Positions 8,501-23,000 of a DNA stretch of 64,000 nt are shown here, in pieces. Position numbers and translations under genes: made by a program. This DNA is from Gordius sp. MW1 (lineage: Eukaryota; Nematomorpha; Gordioida; Gordea; Gordiidae), in contig OZ038531.1 of assembly GCA_964036665.1 (NCBI GenBank), positions 11,408,168 through 11,472,167 on the forward strand, read 5' to 3'. Every line of letters starts with the position of its first letter. The stretch's first letter is position 1. The notes under the pieces are model-generated. The model made no database searches, had not been told where the DNA came from, and worked only from the letters and a program-made list of their open reading frames with translations.

Positions 8501-10350
8501 CATAGTGAATTTTTGAAAAATTAAGCACTCACGTTGCGATACAACAAACTAATCGCAACAATAAAAGTTGTCTTTTGTCAAAATGATAGTTCTCGCAGCT
8601 TAAAATCTCTTTTCGGAAGTAAATCGAGGATAATAGGATTCTCAAATTGGCTTACTTTTATATATTTTTTCATGCTCTTTCACAGAGAATCGAAAAAAAT
8701 AAAAATTTTTACCTCAAAATTTTTCACATATTTTTCTTTGAACCGTATTCATCCGATGAAAGTTGTCGTTTTCAGACGTGGTTTCTATGATCCCAAGTAA
8801 AAATTTATCAGAATCTGAAAACTATTACTTTGAAATCATGATCGCATAGAGCCTTTTTCAAAAATTAAGCACTCACGTTGCGGTACTACAAACTAATCGC
8901 AACAATAAAACGTTGTCTTTTGTCAAAATGATAGTTCTCGCAGCTTAAAACCTCTTTTCGGAAGTCAATCGAGGATAATAGGATTCTCAAATTGGCTTAC
9001 TTTTATATATTTTTTTACGCTCTTTCACATAGAATCGAAAAAAATATATATTTTTACCTCAAAATTTTTCACATATTTTTCTTTGAACCGTATTCATCCG
9101 ATGAAAGTTGTCGTTTTCAGACGTGGTTTCTATGATCCCAAGTAAAAATTTATCAGAATCTGAAAACTATTACTTTGAAATCATGATCGCATAGAGCAGT
9201 TTCCAAAAATTAAGCACTCACGTTGCGATACAACAAACTAATCGCAACAATAAAACGTTGTCTTTTGTCAAAATGATAGTTCTCGCAGCTTAAAACCTCT
9301 TTTCGGAAGTCAATCGAGGATAATAGGATTCTCAAATTGGCTTACTTTTATATATTTTTTCATGCGGTTTCACCTAGAATCGAAAAAAATAAATATTTTT
9401 ACCCCAAAAGTTTTCATATATTTTTCTTACAACCGTATGCATCCGATGTAAGTTGTCGTTTTCAGACGTGGTTTCGATGATAAAAAGTAAAAATTTATCA
9501 GAATCAGAAAACTATTACTTTAAAATCATGATCGCATAGTGAATTTTTGAAAAATTAAGCACTCACGTTGCGATACAACAAACTAATCGCAACAATAAAA
9601 GTTGTCTTTTGTCAAAATGATAGTTCTCGCAGCTTAAAACCTCTTTGCGGAAGTCAATCGAGGATAATAGGATTCTCAAATTGGCTTACTTTTATATATT
9701 TTTTTACCTCTTTCACATAGAATCGAAAAAAATAAATTTTTTTACCTCAAAATTTTTGCACATATTTTTCTTTGAACCGTATTCATCTGATGAAAGTTGT
9801 CGTTTTCAGACGTGGTTTCTATGATCCCAAGTGAAAATTTATCAGAATCTGAAAACTATTACTTTGAAATCATGATCGCATAGAGCCATTTTCAAAAATT
9901 AACCACTCACGTTGCGGTACAACAAACTAATCGCAACAATAAAACGTTGTCTATTGTCAAAATGATAGTTCTCGCATCTTAAAACCTCTTTTCGGAATTC
10001 AATCGAGGATAATAGGATTCTCAAATTGGCTTACTTTTATATATTTTTTCATGCTCTTTCACATAGAATCGAAAAAAATAAATATTTTTACCTCAAAATT
10101 TTTCACATATTTTTCTTTCTACCGTATGCATCCGATGAAAGGTGTCGTTTTCAGACATGGTTTCTATGATAAAAAGTAAAAATTTATCAGAATCTGAAAA
10201 CTTTTACTTTGAAATCATGATCGCATAGAGCAGTTTTCAAAAATTAAGCACTCACGTAGCGATACAAAAAACTAATCGCAACATAAAACGTTGTCTTTTG
10301 TCAAAATGAATAGTTCTGGCAGCTTAAAACCTCTTTGCGGAAGTCAATCG

Positions 10351-13300
10351 AGGATAATAGGATTCTCAAACTGGCTTACTTTTATATATTTTTTTACGCT
10401 CTTTCACATAGAATCGAAAAAAATAAATATTTTTACCTCAAAATTTTTCACATATTTTTCTTTGAACCGTATTGATCCGATGAAAGTTGTCGTTTTCAGA
10501 CGTGGTTTCTATGATCCCAAGTAAAAATTTATATGAATCTGAAAACTATTACTTTGAAATCATGATCGCATAATGCATTTTTGAAAAATTAAGCACTCAC
10601 GTTGCGATACAACAAACTAATCGCAACAATAAAACGTTGTCTTTTGTCAAAATGATAGTTCTCGCAGCTTAAAACCTCTTTTCAGAAGTCAATCGAGGAT
10701 AATAGGATTCTCAAATTGGCTTACTTTTATATATTTTTTCATGCTCCTTCACATAGAATTGAAAAAAATAAATATTTTTACCTCAATATTTTTCACATAT
10801 TTTTCTTTCAACCGTATGCATCCGATGAAAGGTGTCGTTTTTAGACATGGTTTCTATGATAAATAGTAAAATTTTATCAGAATCAGAAAACTATTACTTT
10901 TAAATCATGATCGCATAGAGCAGTTTTCAAAAATTAAGCACTCACGTAGCGATACAAAAAACTAATCGCATCAATAAAACGTTGTCTTTTGTCAAAATGA
11001 ATAGTTCTGGCAGCTTAAAACCTCTTTTCGGAAGTCAATCGAGGATAATAGGATTCTCAAATTGGCTTACTTTTATATATTTTTTTACGCTCTTTTACAT
11101 AGAATCGAAAAAAATAAATATTTTTACCTCAAAATTTTTCACATATTTTTCTTTGAACCGTATTCATCCGATGAAAGTTGTCGTTTTCAGACGTGGTTTC
11201 TATGATCCCAAGTAAAAATTTATCAGAATCTGAAAACTTTTACTTTGAAATCATGATGGCATAGAGCCATTTTCAAAAATTAAGCACTCACGTTGCGGTA
11301 CAACAAACTAATCGCAACAATAAAACGTTGTTTTTTGTCAAAATGATAGTTCTGGCAGCTTAAAACCTCTTTTCGGAAGTCAATCGAGGATAATAGGATT
11401 CTCAAATTGGCTTACTTTTATATATTTTTTTACGCTCTTTCACATAAAATCGAAAAAAATAAATATTTTTACCTCAAAATTTTTCACATATTTTTCTTTG
11501 AACCGTATTCATCCGATGAAAGTTGTCGTTTTCAGACGTGGTTTCTATGATCCCAAGTAAAAATTTATCAGAATCTAAAAACTATCACTTTGAAATCATA
11601 ATCGCATAGAGCAGTTTTCAAAAATTAAGCACTCACGTGGCGATACAACAAACTAATCTCAACAATAAAACGTTGTCTTTTGTCAAAATGATAGTTCTCT
11701 CAGCTTAAAACCTCTTTTCGGAAGTCAATCGAGGATAATAGGATTCTCAAATTGGCTTACTTTTATATATTTTTTTACGCTCTTTTACATAGAATCGAAA
11801 AAAATAAATATTTTTACCTCAAAATTTTTCACATATTTTTCTTTGAACCGTATTCATCCGATGAAAGTTGTCGTTTTCAGACGTGGTTTCTATGATCCCA
11901 AGTAAAAATTTATCAGAATCTAAAAACTATTACTTTGAAATCATAATCGCATAGAGCAGTTTTCAAAAATTAAGCACTCACGTGGCGATACAACAAACTA
12001 ATCGCAACAATAAAACGTTGTCTTTTGTCAAAATGATAGTTCTCTCAGCTTAAAACCTCTTTTCAGAAGTCAATCGAGGATAATAGGATTCTCAAATTGG
12101 CTTACTTTTATATATTTTTTCATGCTCTTTCACATAGAATCGAAAAAAATAAATATTTTTACCTCAAAATTATTCACATATTTTTCTTTCAACCGTATGC
12201 ATCCGATGAAAGTTGTCGTTTTCAGACGTGGTTTCGATGATAAAAAGTAAAAATTTATCAGAATCAGAAAACTATTACTTTAAAATCATGATCGAATAGT
12301 AAATTTTTGAAAAATTAAGCACTCACGTTGCGATACAACAAACTAATCGCAACAATAAAACGTTGTCTTTTGTCAAAATGATAGTTCTCGCAGCTTAAAA
12401 TCTCTTTTCGGAAGTAAATCGAGGATAATAGGATTCTCAAATTGGCTTACTTTTATATATTTTTTCATGCTCTTTCACAGAGAAGCGAAAAAAATAAAAA
12501 TTTTTACCTCAAAATTTTTCACATATTTTTCTTTGAACCGTATTCATCCGATGAAAGTTGTCGTTTTCAGACGTGGTTTCTATGATCCCAAGTAAAAATT
12601 TATCAGAATCTGAAAACTATTACTTTGAAATCATGATCGCATAGAGCCTTTTTCAAAAATTAAGCACTCACGTTGCGGTACTACAAACTAATCGCAACAA
12701 TAAAACGTTGTCTTTTGTCAAAATGATAGTTCTCGCAGCTTAAAACCTCTTTTCGGAAGTCAATCGAGGATAATAGGATTCTCAAATTGGCTTACTTTTA
12801 TATATTTTTTTACGCTCTTTCACATAGAATCGAAAAAAATAAATATTTTTGCCTCAAAATTTTTCACATATTTTTCTTTGAACCGTATTCATCCGATGAA
12901 AGCTGTCGTTTTCAGACGTGGTTTCTATGATCCCAAGTAAAAATTTATCAGAATTTTAAAACTATTACTTTGAAATCATAATCGCATAGAGCATTTTCAA
13001 AAATTAAGCACTCACGTTGCGATACAACAAACTAATCGCAACAATAAAACGTTGTCTTTTGTCAAAATGATAGTTCTCGCAGCTTAAAACCTCTTTTCGG
13101 AAGTCAATCGAGGATAATAGGATTCTCAAATTGGCTTACTTTTATATATTTTTTCATGCTCTTTCACATAGAATCGAAAAAAATAAATATTTTTACCTCA
13201 AAATTTTTCACATATTTTTCTTTCTACCGTATGCATCCGATGAAAGTTGTCGTTTTCAGACGTGGTTTCTATGATCCCAAGTGAAAATTTATCAGAATCT

Positions 13301-14145
13301 GAAAACTATTACTTTGAAATCATGATCGCATAGAGCCATTTTAAAAAATTAAGCACTCACGTTGCGGTACAACATACTAATCGCAACAATAAAACGTTGT
13401 CTTTTGTCAAAATGATAGTTCTCGCAGCTTAAAACCTCTTTTCGGAAGTCAATCGAGGATAATAGGATTCTCAAATTGGCTTACTTTTATATATTTTTTT
13501 ACGCTCTTTCACATAGAATCGAAAAAAATAAATATTTTTACCTCAAAATTTTTCACATATTTTTCTTTGAACCGTATTCATCCGATGAAAGTTGTCGTTT
13601 TCAGACGTGGTTTCTATGATCCCAAGCAAAAATTTATCAGAATCTGAAAACTATTACTTTGAAATCATGATCGCATAGAGCAGTTTCCAAAAATTAAGCA
13701 CTCACGTTGCGATACAACAAACTAATCGCAACAATAAAACGTTGTCTTTTGTCAAAATGATAGTTCTCGCAGCTTAAAACCTCTTTTCGGAAGTCAATCG
13801 AGGATAATAGGATTCTCAAATTGGCTTACTTTTATATATTTTTTCATGCTCTTTCACATAGAATCGAAAAAAATAAATATTTTTACCTCAAAATTTTTCA
13901 CATATTTTTCTTTCTACCGTATGCATCCGATGAAAGGTGTCGTTTTCAGACATGGTTTCTATGATAAAAAGTAAAAATTTATCAGAATCTGAAAACTTTT
14001 ACTTTGAAATCATGATCGCATAGAGCAGTTTTCAAAAATTAAGCACTCACGTAGCGATACAAAAAACTAATCGCAACATAAAACGTTGTCTTTTGTCAAA
14101 ATGAATAGTTCTGGCAGCTTAAAACCTCTTTGCGGAAGTCAATCG
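10351..14145. repeat. Higher-order repeat, 11-mer lacking k and l
   Basis: The class order is a b c/e d e f g h i j m, 3795 bp. From about 10000 to 12805 the sequence is nearly identical to 13795-16600 at an offset of 3795 bp. Shared private variants include ACTATCACTTTG and AATCTCAACAA (11656 and 15451). The monomer at 11042 lacks the c-specific AAACTGGC and has an e-like CTCTTTTACAT. Confidence 0.85.
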
Positions 14146-16561
14146 AGGATAATAGGATTCTCAAACTGGCTTACTTTTATATATTTTTTTACGCTCTTTC
14201 ACATAGAATCGAAAAAAATAAATATTTTTACCTCAAAATTTTTCACATATTTTTCTTTGAACCGTATTGATCCGATGAAAGTTGTCGTTTTCAGACGTGG
14301 TTTCTATGATCCCAAGTAAAAATTTATATGAATCTGAAAACTATTACTTTGAAATCATGATCGCATAATGCATTTTTGAAAAATTAAGCACTCACGTTGC
14401 GATACAACAAACTAATCGCAACAATAAAACGTTGTCTTTTGTCAAAATGATAGTTCTCGCAGCTTAAAACCTCTTTTCAGAAGTCAATCGAGGATAATAG
14501 GATTCTCAAATTGGCTTACTTTTATATATTTTTTCATGCTCCTTCACATAGAATTGAAAAAAATAAATATTTTTACCTCAATATTTTTCACATATTTTTC
14601 TTTCTACCGTATGCATCCGATGAAAGGTGTCGTTTTTAGACATGGTTTCTATGATAAATAGTAAAATTTTATCAGAATCAGAAAACTATTACTTTTAAAT
14701 CATGATCGCATAGAGCAGTTTTCAAAAATTAAGCACTCACGTAGCGATACAAAAAACTAATCGCATCAATAAAACGTTGTCTTTTGTCAAAATGAATAGT
14801 TCTGGCAGCTTAAAACCTCTTTGCGGAAGTCAATCGAGGATAATAGGATTCTCAAACTGGCTTACTTTTATATATTTGTTTACGCTCTTTCACATAGAAT
14901 CGAAAAAAATAAATATTTTTACCTCAAAATTTTTCACATATTTTTCTTTGAACCGTATTCATCCGATGAAAGTTGTCGTTTTCAGACGTGGTTTCTATGA
15001 TCCCAAGTAAAAATTTATCAGAATCTGAAAACTTTTACTTTGAAATCATGATCGCATAGAGCCATTTTCAAAAATTAAGCACTCACGTTGCGGTACAACA
15101 AACTAATCGCAACAATAAAACGTTGTTTTTTGTCAAAATGATAGTTCTGGCAGCTTAAAACCTCTTTTCGGAAGTCAATCGAGGATAATAGGATTCTCAA
15201 ATTGGCTTACTTTTATATATTTTTTTACGCTCTTTCACATAGAATCGAAAAAAATAAATATTTTTACCTCAAAATTTTTCACATATTTTTCTTTGAACCG
15301 TATTCATCCGATGAAAGTTGTCGTTTTCAGACGTGGTTTCTATGATCCCAAGTAAAAATTTATCAGAATCTAAAAACTATCACTTTGAAATCATAATCGC
15401 ATAGAGCAGTTTTCAAAAATTAAGCACTCACGTGGCGATACAACAAACTAATCTCAACAATAAAACGTTGTCTTTTGTCAAAATGATAGTTCTCTCAGCT
15501 TAAAACCTCTTTTCGGAAGTCAATCGAGGATAATAGGATTCTCAAATTGGCTTACTTTTATATATTTTTTTACGCTCTTTTACATAGAATCGAAAAAAAT
15601 AAATATTTTTACCTCAAAATTTTTCACATATTTTTCTTTGAACCGTATTCATCCGATGAAAGTTGTCGTTTTCAGACGTGGTTTCTATGATCCCAAGTAA
15701 AAATTTATCAGAATCTAAAAACTATTACTTTGAAATCATAATCGCATAGAGCAGTTTTCAAAAATTAAGCACTCACGTGGCGATACAACAAACTAATCGC
15801 AACAATAAAACGTTGTCTTTTGTCAAAATGATAGTTCTCTCAGCTTAAAACCTCTTTTCAGAAGTCAATCGAGGATAATAGGATTCTCAAATTGGCTTAC
15901 TTTTATATATTTTTTCATGCTCTTTCACATAGAATCGAAAAAAATAAATATTTTTACCTCAAAATTATTCACATATTTTTCTTTCAACCGTATGCATCCG
16001 ATGAAAGTTGTCGTTTTCAGACGTGGTTTCGATGATAAAAAGTAAAAATTTATCAGAATCAGAAAACTATTACTTTAAAATCATGATCGAATAGTAAATT
16101 TTTGAAAAATTAAGCACTCACGTTGCGATACAACAAACTAATCGCAACAATAAAACGTTGTCTTTTGTCAAAATGATAGTTCTCGCAGCTTAAAATCTCT
16201 TTTCGGAAGTAAATCGAGGATAATAGGATTCTCAAATTGGCTTACTTTTATATATTTTTTCATGCTCTTTCACAGAGAATCGAAAAAAATAAAAATTTTT
16301 ACCTCAAAATTTTTCACATATTTTTCTTTGAACCGTATTCATCCGATGAAAGTTGTCGTTTTCAGACGTGGTTTCTATGATCCCAAGTAAAAATTTATCA
16401 GAATCTGAAAACTATTACTTTGAAATCATGATCGCATAGAGCCTTTTTCAAAAATTAAGCACTCACGTTGCGGTACTACAAACTAATCGCAACAATAAAA
16501 CGTTGTCTTTTGTCAAAATGATAGTTCTCGCAGCTTAAAACCTCTTTTCGGAAGTCAATCG
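14146..16561. repeat. Partial higher-order repeat, 7 monomers (abcdefg)
   Basis: Seven monomers repeat the start of the 11-mer unit. After g, the expected h is replaced by a jump back to class b at 16562, so an unequal exchange is inferred at the g-b junction. Confidence 0.83.
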
Positions 16562-19500
16562 AGGATAATAGGATTCTCAAATTGGCTTACTTTTATATAT
16601 TTTTTCATGCTCCTTCACATAGAATTGAAAAAAATAAATATTTTTACCTCAATATTTTTCACATATTTTTCTTTCTACCGTATGCATCCGATGAAAGGTG
16701 TCGTTTTTAGACATGGTTTCTATGATAAATAGTAAAATTTTATCAGAATCAGAAAACTATTACTTTTAAATCATGATCGCATAGAGCAGTTTTCAAAAAT
16801 TAAGCACTCACGTAGCGATACAAAAAACTAATCGCATCAATAAAACGTTGTCTTTTGTCAAAATGAATAGTTCTGGCAGCTTAAAACCTCTTTGCGGAAG
16901 TCAATCGAGGATAATAGGATTCTCAAACTGGCTTACTTTTATATATTTGTTTACGCTCTTTCACATAGAATCGAAAAAAATAAATATTTTTACCTCAAAA
17001 TTTTTCACATATTTTTCTTTGAACCGTATTCATCCGATGAAAGTTGTCGTTTTCAGACGTGGTTTCTATGATCCCAAGTAAAAATTTATCAGAATCTGAA
17101 AACTTTTACTTTGAAATCATGATCGCATAGAGCCATTTTCAAAAATTAAGCACTCACGTTGCGGTACAACAAAAACAATAAAACGTTGTTTTTTGTCAAA
17201 ATGATAGTTCTGGCAGCTTAAAACCTCTTTTCGGAAGTCAATCGAGGATAATAGGATTCTCAAATTGGCTTACTTTTATATATTTTTTTACGCTCTTTCA
17301 CATAGAATCGAAAAAAATAAATATTTTTACCTCAAAATTTTTCACATATTTTTCTTTGAACCGTATTCATCCGATGAAAGTTGTCGTTTTCAGACGTGGT
17401 TTCTATGATCCCAAGTAAAAATTTATCAGAATCTAAAAACTATCACTTTGAAATCATAATCGCATAGAGCAGTTTTCAAAAATTAAGCACTCACGTGGCG
17501 ATACAACAAACTAATCTCAACAATAAAACGTTGTCTTTTGTCAAAATGATAGTTCTCTCAGCTTAAAACCTCTTTTCGGAAGTCAATCGAGGATAATAGG
17601 ATTCTCAAATTGGCTTACTTTTATATATTTTTTTACGCTCTTTTACATAGAATCGAAAAAAATAAATATTTTTACCTCAAAATTTTTCACATATTTTTCT
17701 TTGAACCGTATTCATCCGATGAAAGTTGTCGTTTTCAGACGTGGTTTCTATGATCCCAAGTAAAAATTTATCAGAATCTAAAAACTATTACTTTGAAATC
17801 ATAATCGCATAGAGCAGTTTTCAAAAATTAAGCACTCACGTGGCGATACAACAAACTAATCGCAACAATAAAACGTTGTCTTTTGTCAAAATGATAGTTC
17901 TCTCAGCTTAAAACCTCTTTTCAGAAGTCAATCGAGGATAATAGGATTCTCAAATTGGCTTACTTTTATATATTTTTTCATGCTCTTTCACATAGAATCG
18001 AAAAAAATAAATATTTTTACCTCAAAATTATTCATATATTTTTCTTTCAACCGTATGCATCCGATGAAAGTTGTCGTTTTCAGACGTGGTTTCGATGATA
18101 AAAAGTAAAAATTTATCAGAATCAGAAAACTATTACTTTAAAATCATGATCGAATAGTAAATTTTTGAAAAATTAAGCACTCACGTTGCGATACAACAAA
18201 CTAATCGCAACAATAAAACGTTGTCTTTTGTCAAAATGATAGTTCTCGCAGCTTAAAATCTCTTTTCGGAAGTAAATCGAGGATAATAGGATTCTCAAAT
18301 TGGCTTACTTTTATATATTTTTTCATGCTCTTTCACAGAGAATCGAAAAAAATAAAAATTTTTACCTCAAAATTTTTCACATATTTTTCTTTGAACCGTA
18401 TTCATCCGATGAAAGTTGTCGTTTTCAGACGTGGTTTCTATGATCCCAAGTAAAAATTTATCAGAATCTGAAAACTATTACTTTGAAATCATGATCGCAT
18501 AGAGCCTTTTTCAAAAATTAAGCACTCACGTTGCGGTACTACAAACTAATCGCAACAATAAAACGTTGTCTTTTGTCAAAATGATAGTTCTCGCAGCTTA
18601 AAACCTCTTTTCGGAAGTCAATCGAGGATAATAGGATTCTCAAATTGGCTTACTTTTATATATTTTTTCATGCTCTTTCACATAGAATCGAAAAAAATAA
18701 ATATTTTTACCTCAAAATTATTCACATATTTTTCTTTCAACCGTATGCATCCGATGAAAGTTGTCGTTTTCAGACGTGGTTTCGATGATAAAAAGTAAAA
18801 ATTTATCAGAATCAGAAAACTATTACTTTAAAATCATGATCGAATAGTAAATTTTTGAAAAATTAAGCACTCACGTTGCGATACAACAAACTAATCGCAA
18901 CAATAAAACGTTGTCTTTTGTCAAAATGATAGTTCTCGCAGCTTAAAATCTCTTTTCGGAAGTAAATCGAGGATAATAGGATTCTCAAATTGGCTTACTT
19001 TTATATATTTTTTCATGCTCTTTCACAGAGAATCGAAAAAAATAAAAATTTTTACCTCAAAATTTTTCACATATTTTTCTTTGAACCGTATTCATCCGAT
19101 GAAAGTTGTCGTTTTCAGACGTGGTTTCTATGATCCCAAGTAAAAATTTATCAGAATCTAAAAACTATTACTTTGAAATCATAATCGCATAGAGCAGTTT
19201 TCAAAAATTAAGCACTCACGTGGCGATACAACAAACTAATCGCAACAATAAAACGTTGTCTTTTGTCAAAATGATAGTTCTCTCAGCTTAAAACCTCTTT
19301 TCAGAAGTCAATCGAGGATAATAGGATTCTCAAATTGGCTTACTTTTATATATTTTTTCATGCTCTTTCACATAGAATCGAAAAAAATAAATATTTTTAC
19401 CTCAAAATTATTCACATATTTTTCTTTCAACCGTATGCATCCGATGAAAGTTGTCGTTTTCAGACGTGGTTTCGATGATAAAAAGTAAAAATTTATCAGA

Positions 19501-20004
19501 ATCAGAAAACTATTACTTTAAAATCATGATCGAATAGTAAATTTTTGAAAAATTAAGCACTCACGTTGCGATACAACAAACTAATCGCAACAATAAAACG
19601 TTGTCTTTTGTCAAAATGATAGTTCTCGCAGCTTAAAATCTCTTTTCGGAAGTAAATCGAGGATAATAGGATTCTCAAATTGGCTTACTTTTATATATTT
19701 TTTCATGCTCTTTCACAGAGAATCGAAAAAAATAAAAATTTTTACCTCAAAATTTTTCACATATTTTTCTTTGAACCGTATTCATCCGATGAAAGTTGTC
19801 GTTTTCAGACGTGGTTTCTATGATCCCAAGTAAAAATTTATCAGAATCTGAAAACTATTACTTTGAAATCATGATCGCATAGAGCCTTTTTCAAAAATTA
19901 AGCACTCACGTTGCGGTACTACAAACTAATCGCAACAATAAAACGTTGTCTTTTGTCAAAATGATAGTTCTCGCAGCTTAAAACCTCTTTTCGGAAGTCA
20001 ATCG
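16562..20004. repeat. Partial higher-order repeat, 10 monomers (bcdefg f g/e f g)
   Basis: Ten monomers, 3443 bp. The f-g pair is present three times, and the monomer at 18970 is a hybrid that begins as g (CACAGAG, AAAAATTTTT) and ends as e (AATCTAAAAAC, GTGGCG, CTCTCAG). The class c copy carries an 8-bp deletion at about 17173. Confidence 0.83.
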
Positions 20005-23000
20005 AGGATAATAGGATTCTCAAATTGGCTTACTTTTATATATTTTTTCATGCTCCTTCACATAGAATTGAAAAAAATAAATATTTTTACCTCAATATTT
20101 TTCACATATTTTTCTTTCTACCGTATGCATCCGATGAAAGGTGTCGTTTTTAGACATGGTTTCTATGATAAATAGTAAAATTTTATCAGAATCAGAAAAC
20201 TATTACTTTTAAATCATGATCGCATAGAGCAGTTTTCAAAAATTAAGCACTCACGTAGCGATACAAAAAACTAATCGCATCAATAAAACGTTGTCTTTTG
20301 TCAAAATGAATAGTTCTGGCAGCTTAAAACCTCTTTGCGGAAGTCAATCGAGGATAATAGGATTCTCAAACTGGCTTACTTTTATATATTTGTTTACGCT
20401 CTTTCACATAGAATCGAAAAAAATAAATATTTTTACCTCAAAATTTTTCACATATTTTTCTTTGAACCGTATTCATCCGATGAAAGTTGTCGTTTTCAGA
20501 CGTGGTTTCTATGATCCCAAGTAAAAATTTATCAGAATCTGAAAACTTTTACTTTGAAATCATGATCGCATAGAGCCATTTTCAAAAATTAAGCACTCAC
20601 GTTGCGGTACAACAAACTAATCGCAACAATAAAACGTTGTTTTTTGTCAAAATGATAGTTCTGGCAGCTTAAAACCTCTTTTCGGAAGTCAATCGAGGAT
20701 AATAGGATTCTCAAATTGGCTTACTTTTATATATTTTTTTACGCTCTTTCACATAGAATCGAAAAAAATAAATATTTTTACCTCAAAATTTTTCACATAT
20801 TTTTCTTTGAACCGTATTCATCCGATGAAAGTTGTCGTTTTCAGACGTGGTTTCTATGATCCCAAGTAAAAATTTATCAGAATCTAAAAACTATCACTTT
20901 GAAATCATAATCGCATAGAGCAGTTTTCAAAAATTAAGCACTCACGTGGCGATACAACAAACTAATCTCAACAATAAAACGTTGTCTTTTGTCAAAATGA
21001 TAGTTCTCTCAGCTTAAAACCTCTTTTCGGAAGTCAATCGAGGATAATAGGATTCTCAAATTGGCTTACTTTTATATATTTTTTTACGCTCTTTTACATA
21101 GAATCGAAAAAAATAAATATTTTTACCTCAAAATTTTTCACATATTTTTCTTTGAACCGTATTCATCCGATGAAAGTTGTCGTTTTCAGACGTGGTTTCT
21201 ATGATCCCAAGTAAAAATTTATCAGAATCTAAAAACTATTACTTTGAAATCATAATCGCATAGAGCAGTTTTCAAAAATTAAGCACTCACGTGGCGATAC
21301 AACAAACTAATCGCAACAATAAAACGTTGTCTTTTGTCAAAATGATAGTTCTCTCAGCTTAAAACCTCTTTTCAGAAGTCAATCGAGGATAATAGGATTC
21401 TCAAATTGGCTTACTTTTATATATTTTTTCATGCTCTTTCACATAGAATCGAAAAAAATAAATATTTTTACCTCAAAATTATTCACATATTTTTCTTTCA
21501 AGCGTATGCATCCGATGAAAGTTGTCGTTTTCAGACGTGGTTTCGATGATAAAAAGTAAAAATTTATCAGAATCAGAAAACTATTACTTTAAAATCATGA
21601 TCGAATAGTAAATTTTTGAAAAATTAAGCACTCACGTTGCGATACAACAAACTAATCGCAACAATAAAACGTTGTCTTTTGTCAAAATGATAGTTCTCGC
21701 AGCTTAAAATCTCTTTTCGGAAGTAAATCGAGGATAATAGGATTCTCAAATTGGCTTACTTTTATATATTTTTTCATGCTCTTTCACAGAGAATCGAAAA
21801 AAATAAAAATTTTTACCTCAAAATTTTTCACATATTTTTCTTTGAACCGTATTCATCCGATGAAAGTTGTCGTTTTCAGACGTGGTTTCTATGATCCCAA
21901 GTAAAAATTTATCAGAATCTGAAAACTATTACTTTGAAATCATGATCGCATAGAGCCTTTTTCAAAAATTAAGCACTCACGTTGCGGTACTACAAACTAA
22001 TCGCAACAATAAAACGTTGTCTTTTGTCAAAATGATAGTTCTCGCAGCTTAAAACCTCTTTTCGGAAGTCAATCGAGGATAATAGGATTCTCAAATTGGC
22101 TTACTTTTATATATTTTTTTACGCTCTTTCACATAGAATCGAAAAAAATAAATATTTTTGCCTCAAAATTTTTCACATATTTTTCTTTGAACCGTATTCA
22201 TCCGATGAAAGCTGTCGTTTTCAGACGTGGTTTCTATGATCCCAAGTAAAAATTTATCAGAATTTTAAAACTATTACTTTGAAATCATAATCGCATAGAG
22301 CATTTTCAAAAATTAAGCACTCACGTTGCGATACAACAAACTAATCGCAACAATAAAACGTTGTCTTTTGTCAAAATGATAGTTCTCGTAGCTTAAAACC
22401 TCTTTTCGGAAGTCAATCGAGGATAATAGGATTCTCAAATTGGCTTACTTTTATATATTTTTTCATGCTCTTTCACATAGAATCGAAAAAAATAAATATT
22501 TTTACCTCAAAATTTTTCACATATTTTTCTTTCTACCGTATGCATCCGATGAAAGTTGTCGTTTTCAGACGTGGTTTCTATGATCCCAAGTGAAAATTTA
22601 TCAGAATCTGAAAACTATTACTTTGAAATCATGATCGCATAGAGCCATTTTAAAAAATTAAGCACTCACGTTGCGGTACAACATACTAATCGCAACAATA
22701 AAACGTTGTCTTTTGTCAAAATGATAGTTCTCGCAGCTTAAAACCTCTTTTCGGAAGTCAATCGAGGATAATAGGATTCTCAAATTGGCTTACTTTTATA
22801 TATTTTTTTACGCTCTTTCACATAGAATCGAAAAAAATAAATATTTTTACCTCAAAATTTTTCACATATTTTTCTTTGAACCGTATTCATCCGATGAAAG
22901 TTGTCGTTTTCAGACGTGGTTTCTATGATCCCAAGCAAAAATTTATCAGAATCTGAAAACTATTACTTTGAAATCATGATCGCATAGAGCAGTTTCCAAA

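Larger units (their letters stand above)
4483..10350. repeat. Higher-order repeat, expanded 17-mer
   Basis: The class order is a b c d e d e f f g h/j k g j k l m, 5868 bp. Compared with the 13-mer, the d-e pair and f are duplicated, i is lost, and g-j-k is repeated. The monomer at 7934 starts as h (TTTTTGCCTC, GAATTTTAAAAC) and ends as j (CAGTTTCC), with a 4-bp CGCA duplication at 8246-8253. Confidence 0.85.

Noticed and set aside
8534-8800. Recurrent 88-codon ORF (also 23361, 27841, 28185, 41618, 45061, 46786, 62968)
   Set aside because: It begins at TTG in GTTGCGATAC and opens through a one-base loss (AAAAGTTG, or GTCAAATGATAG). It is the same satellite frame as the 77-codon ORF, with no sign of a gene.
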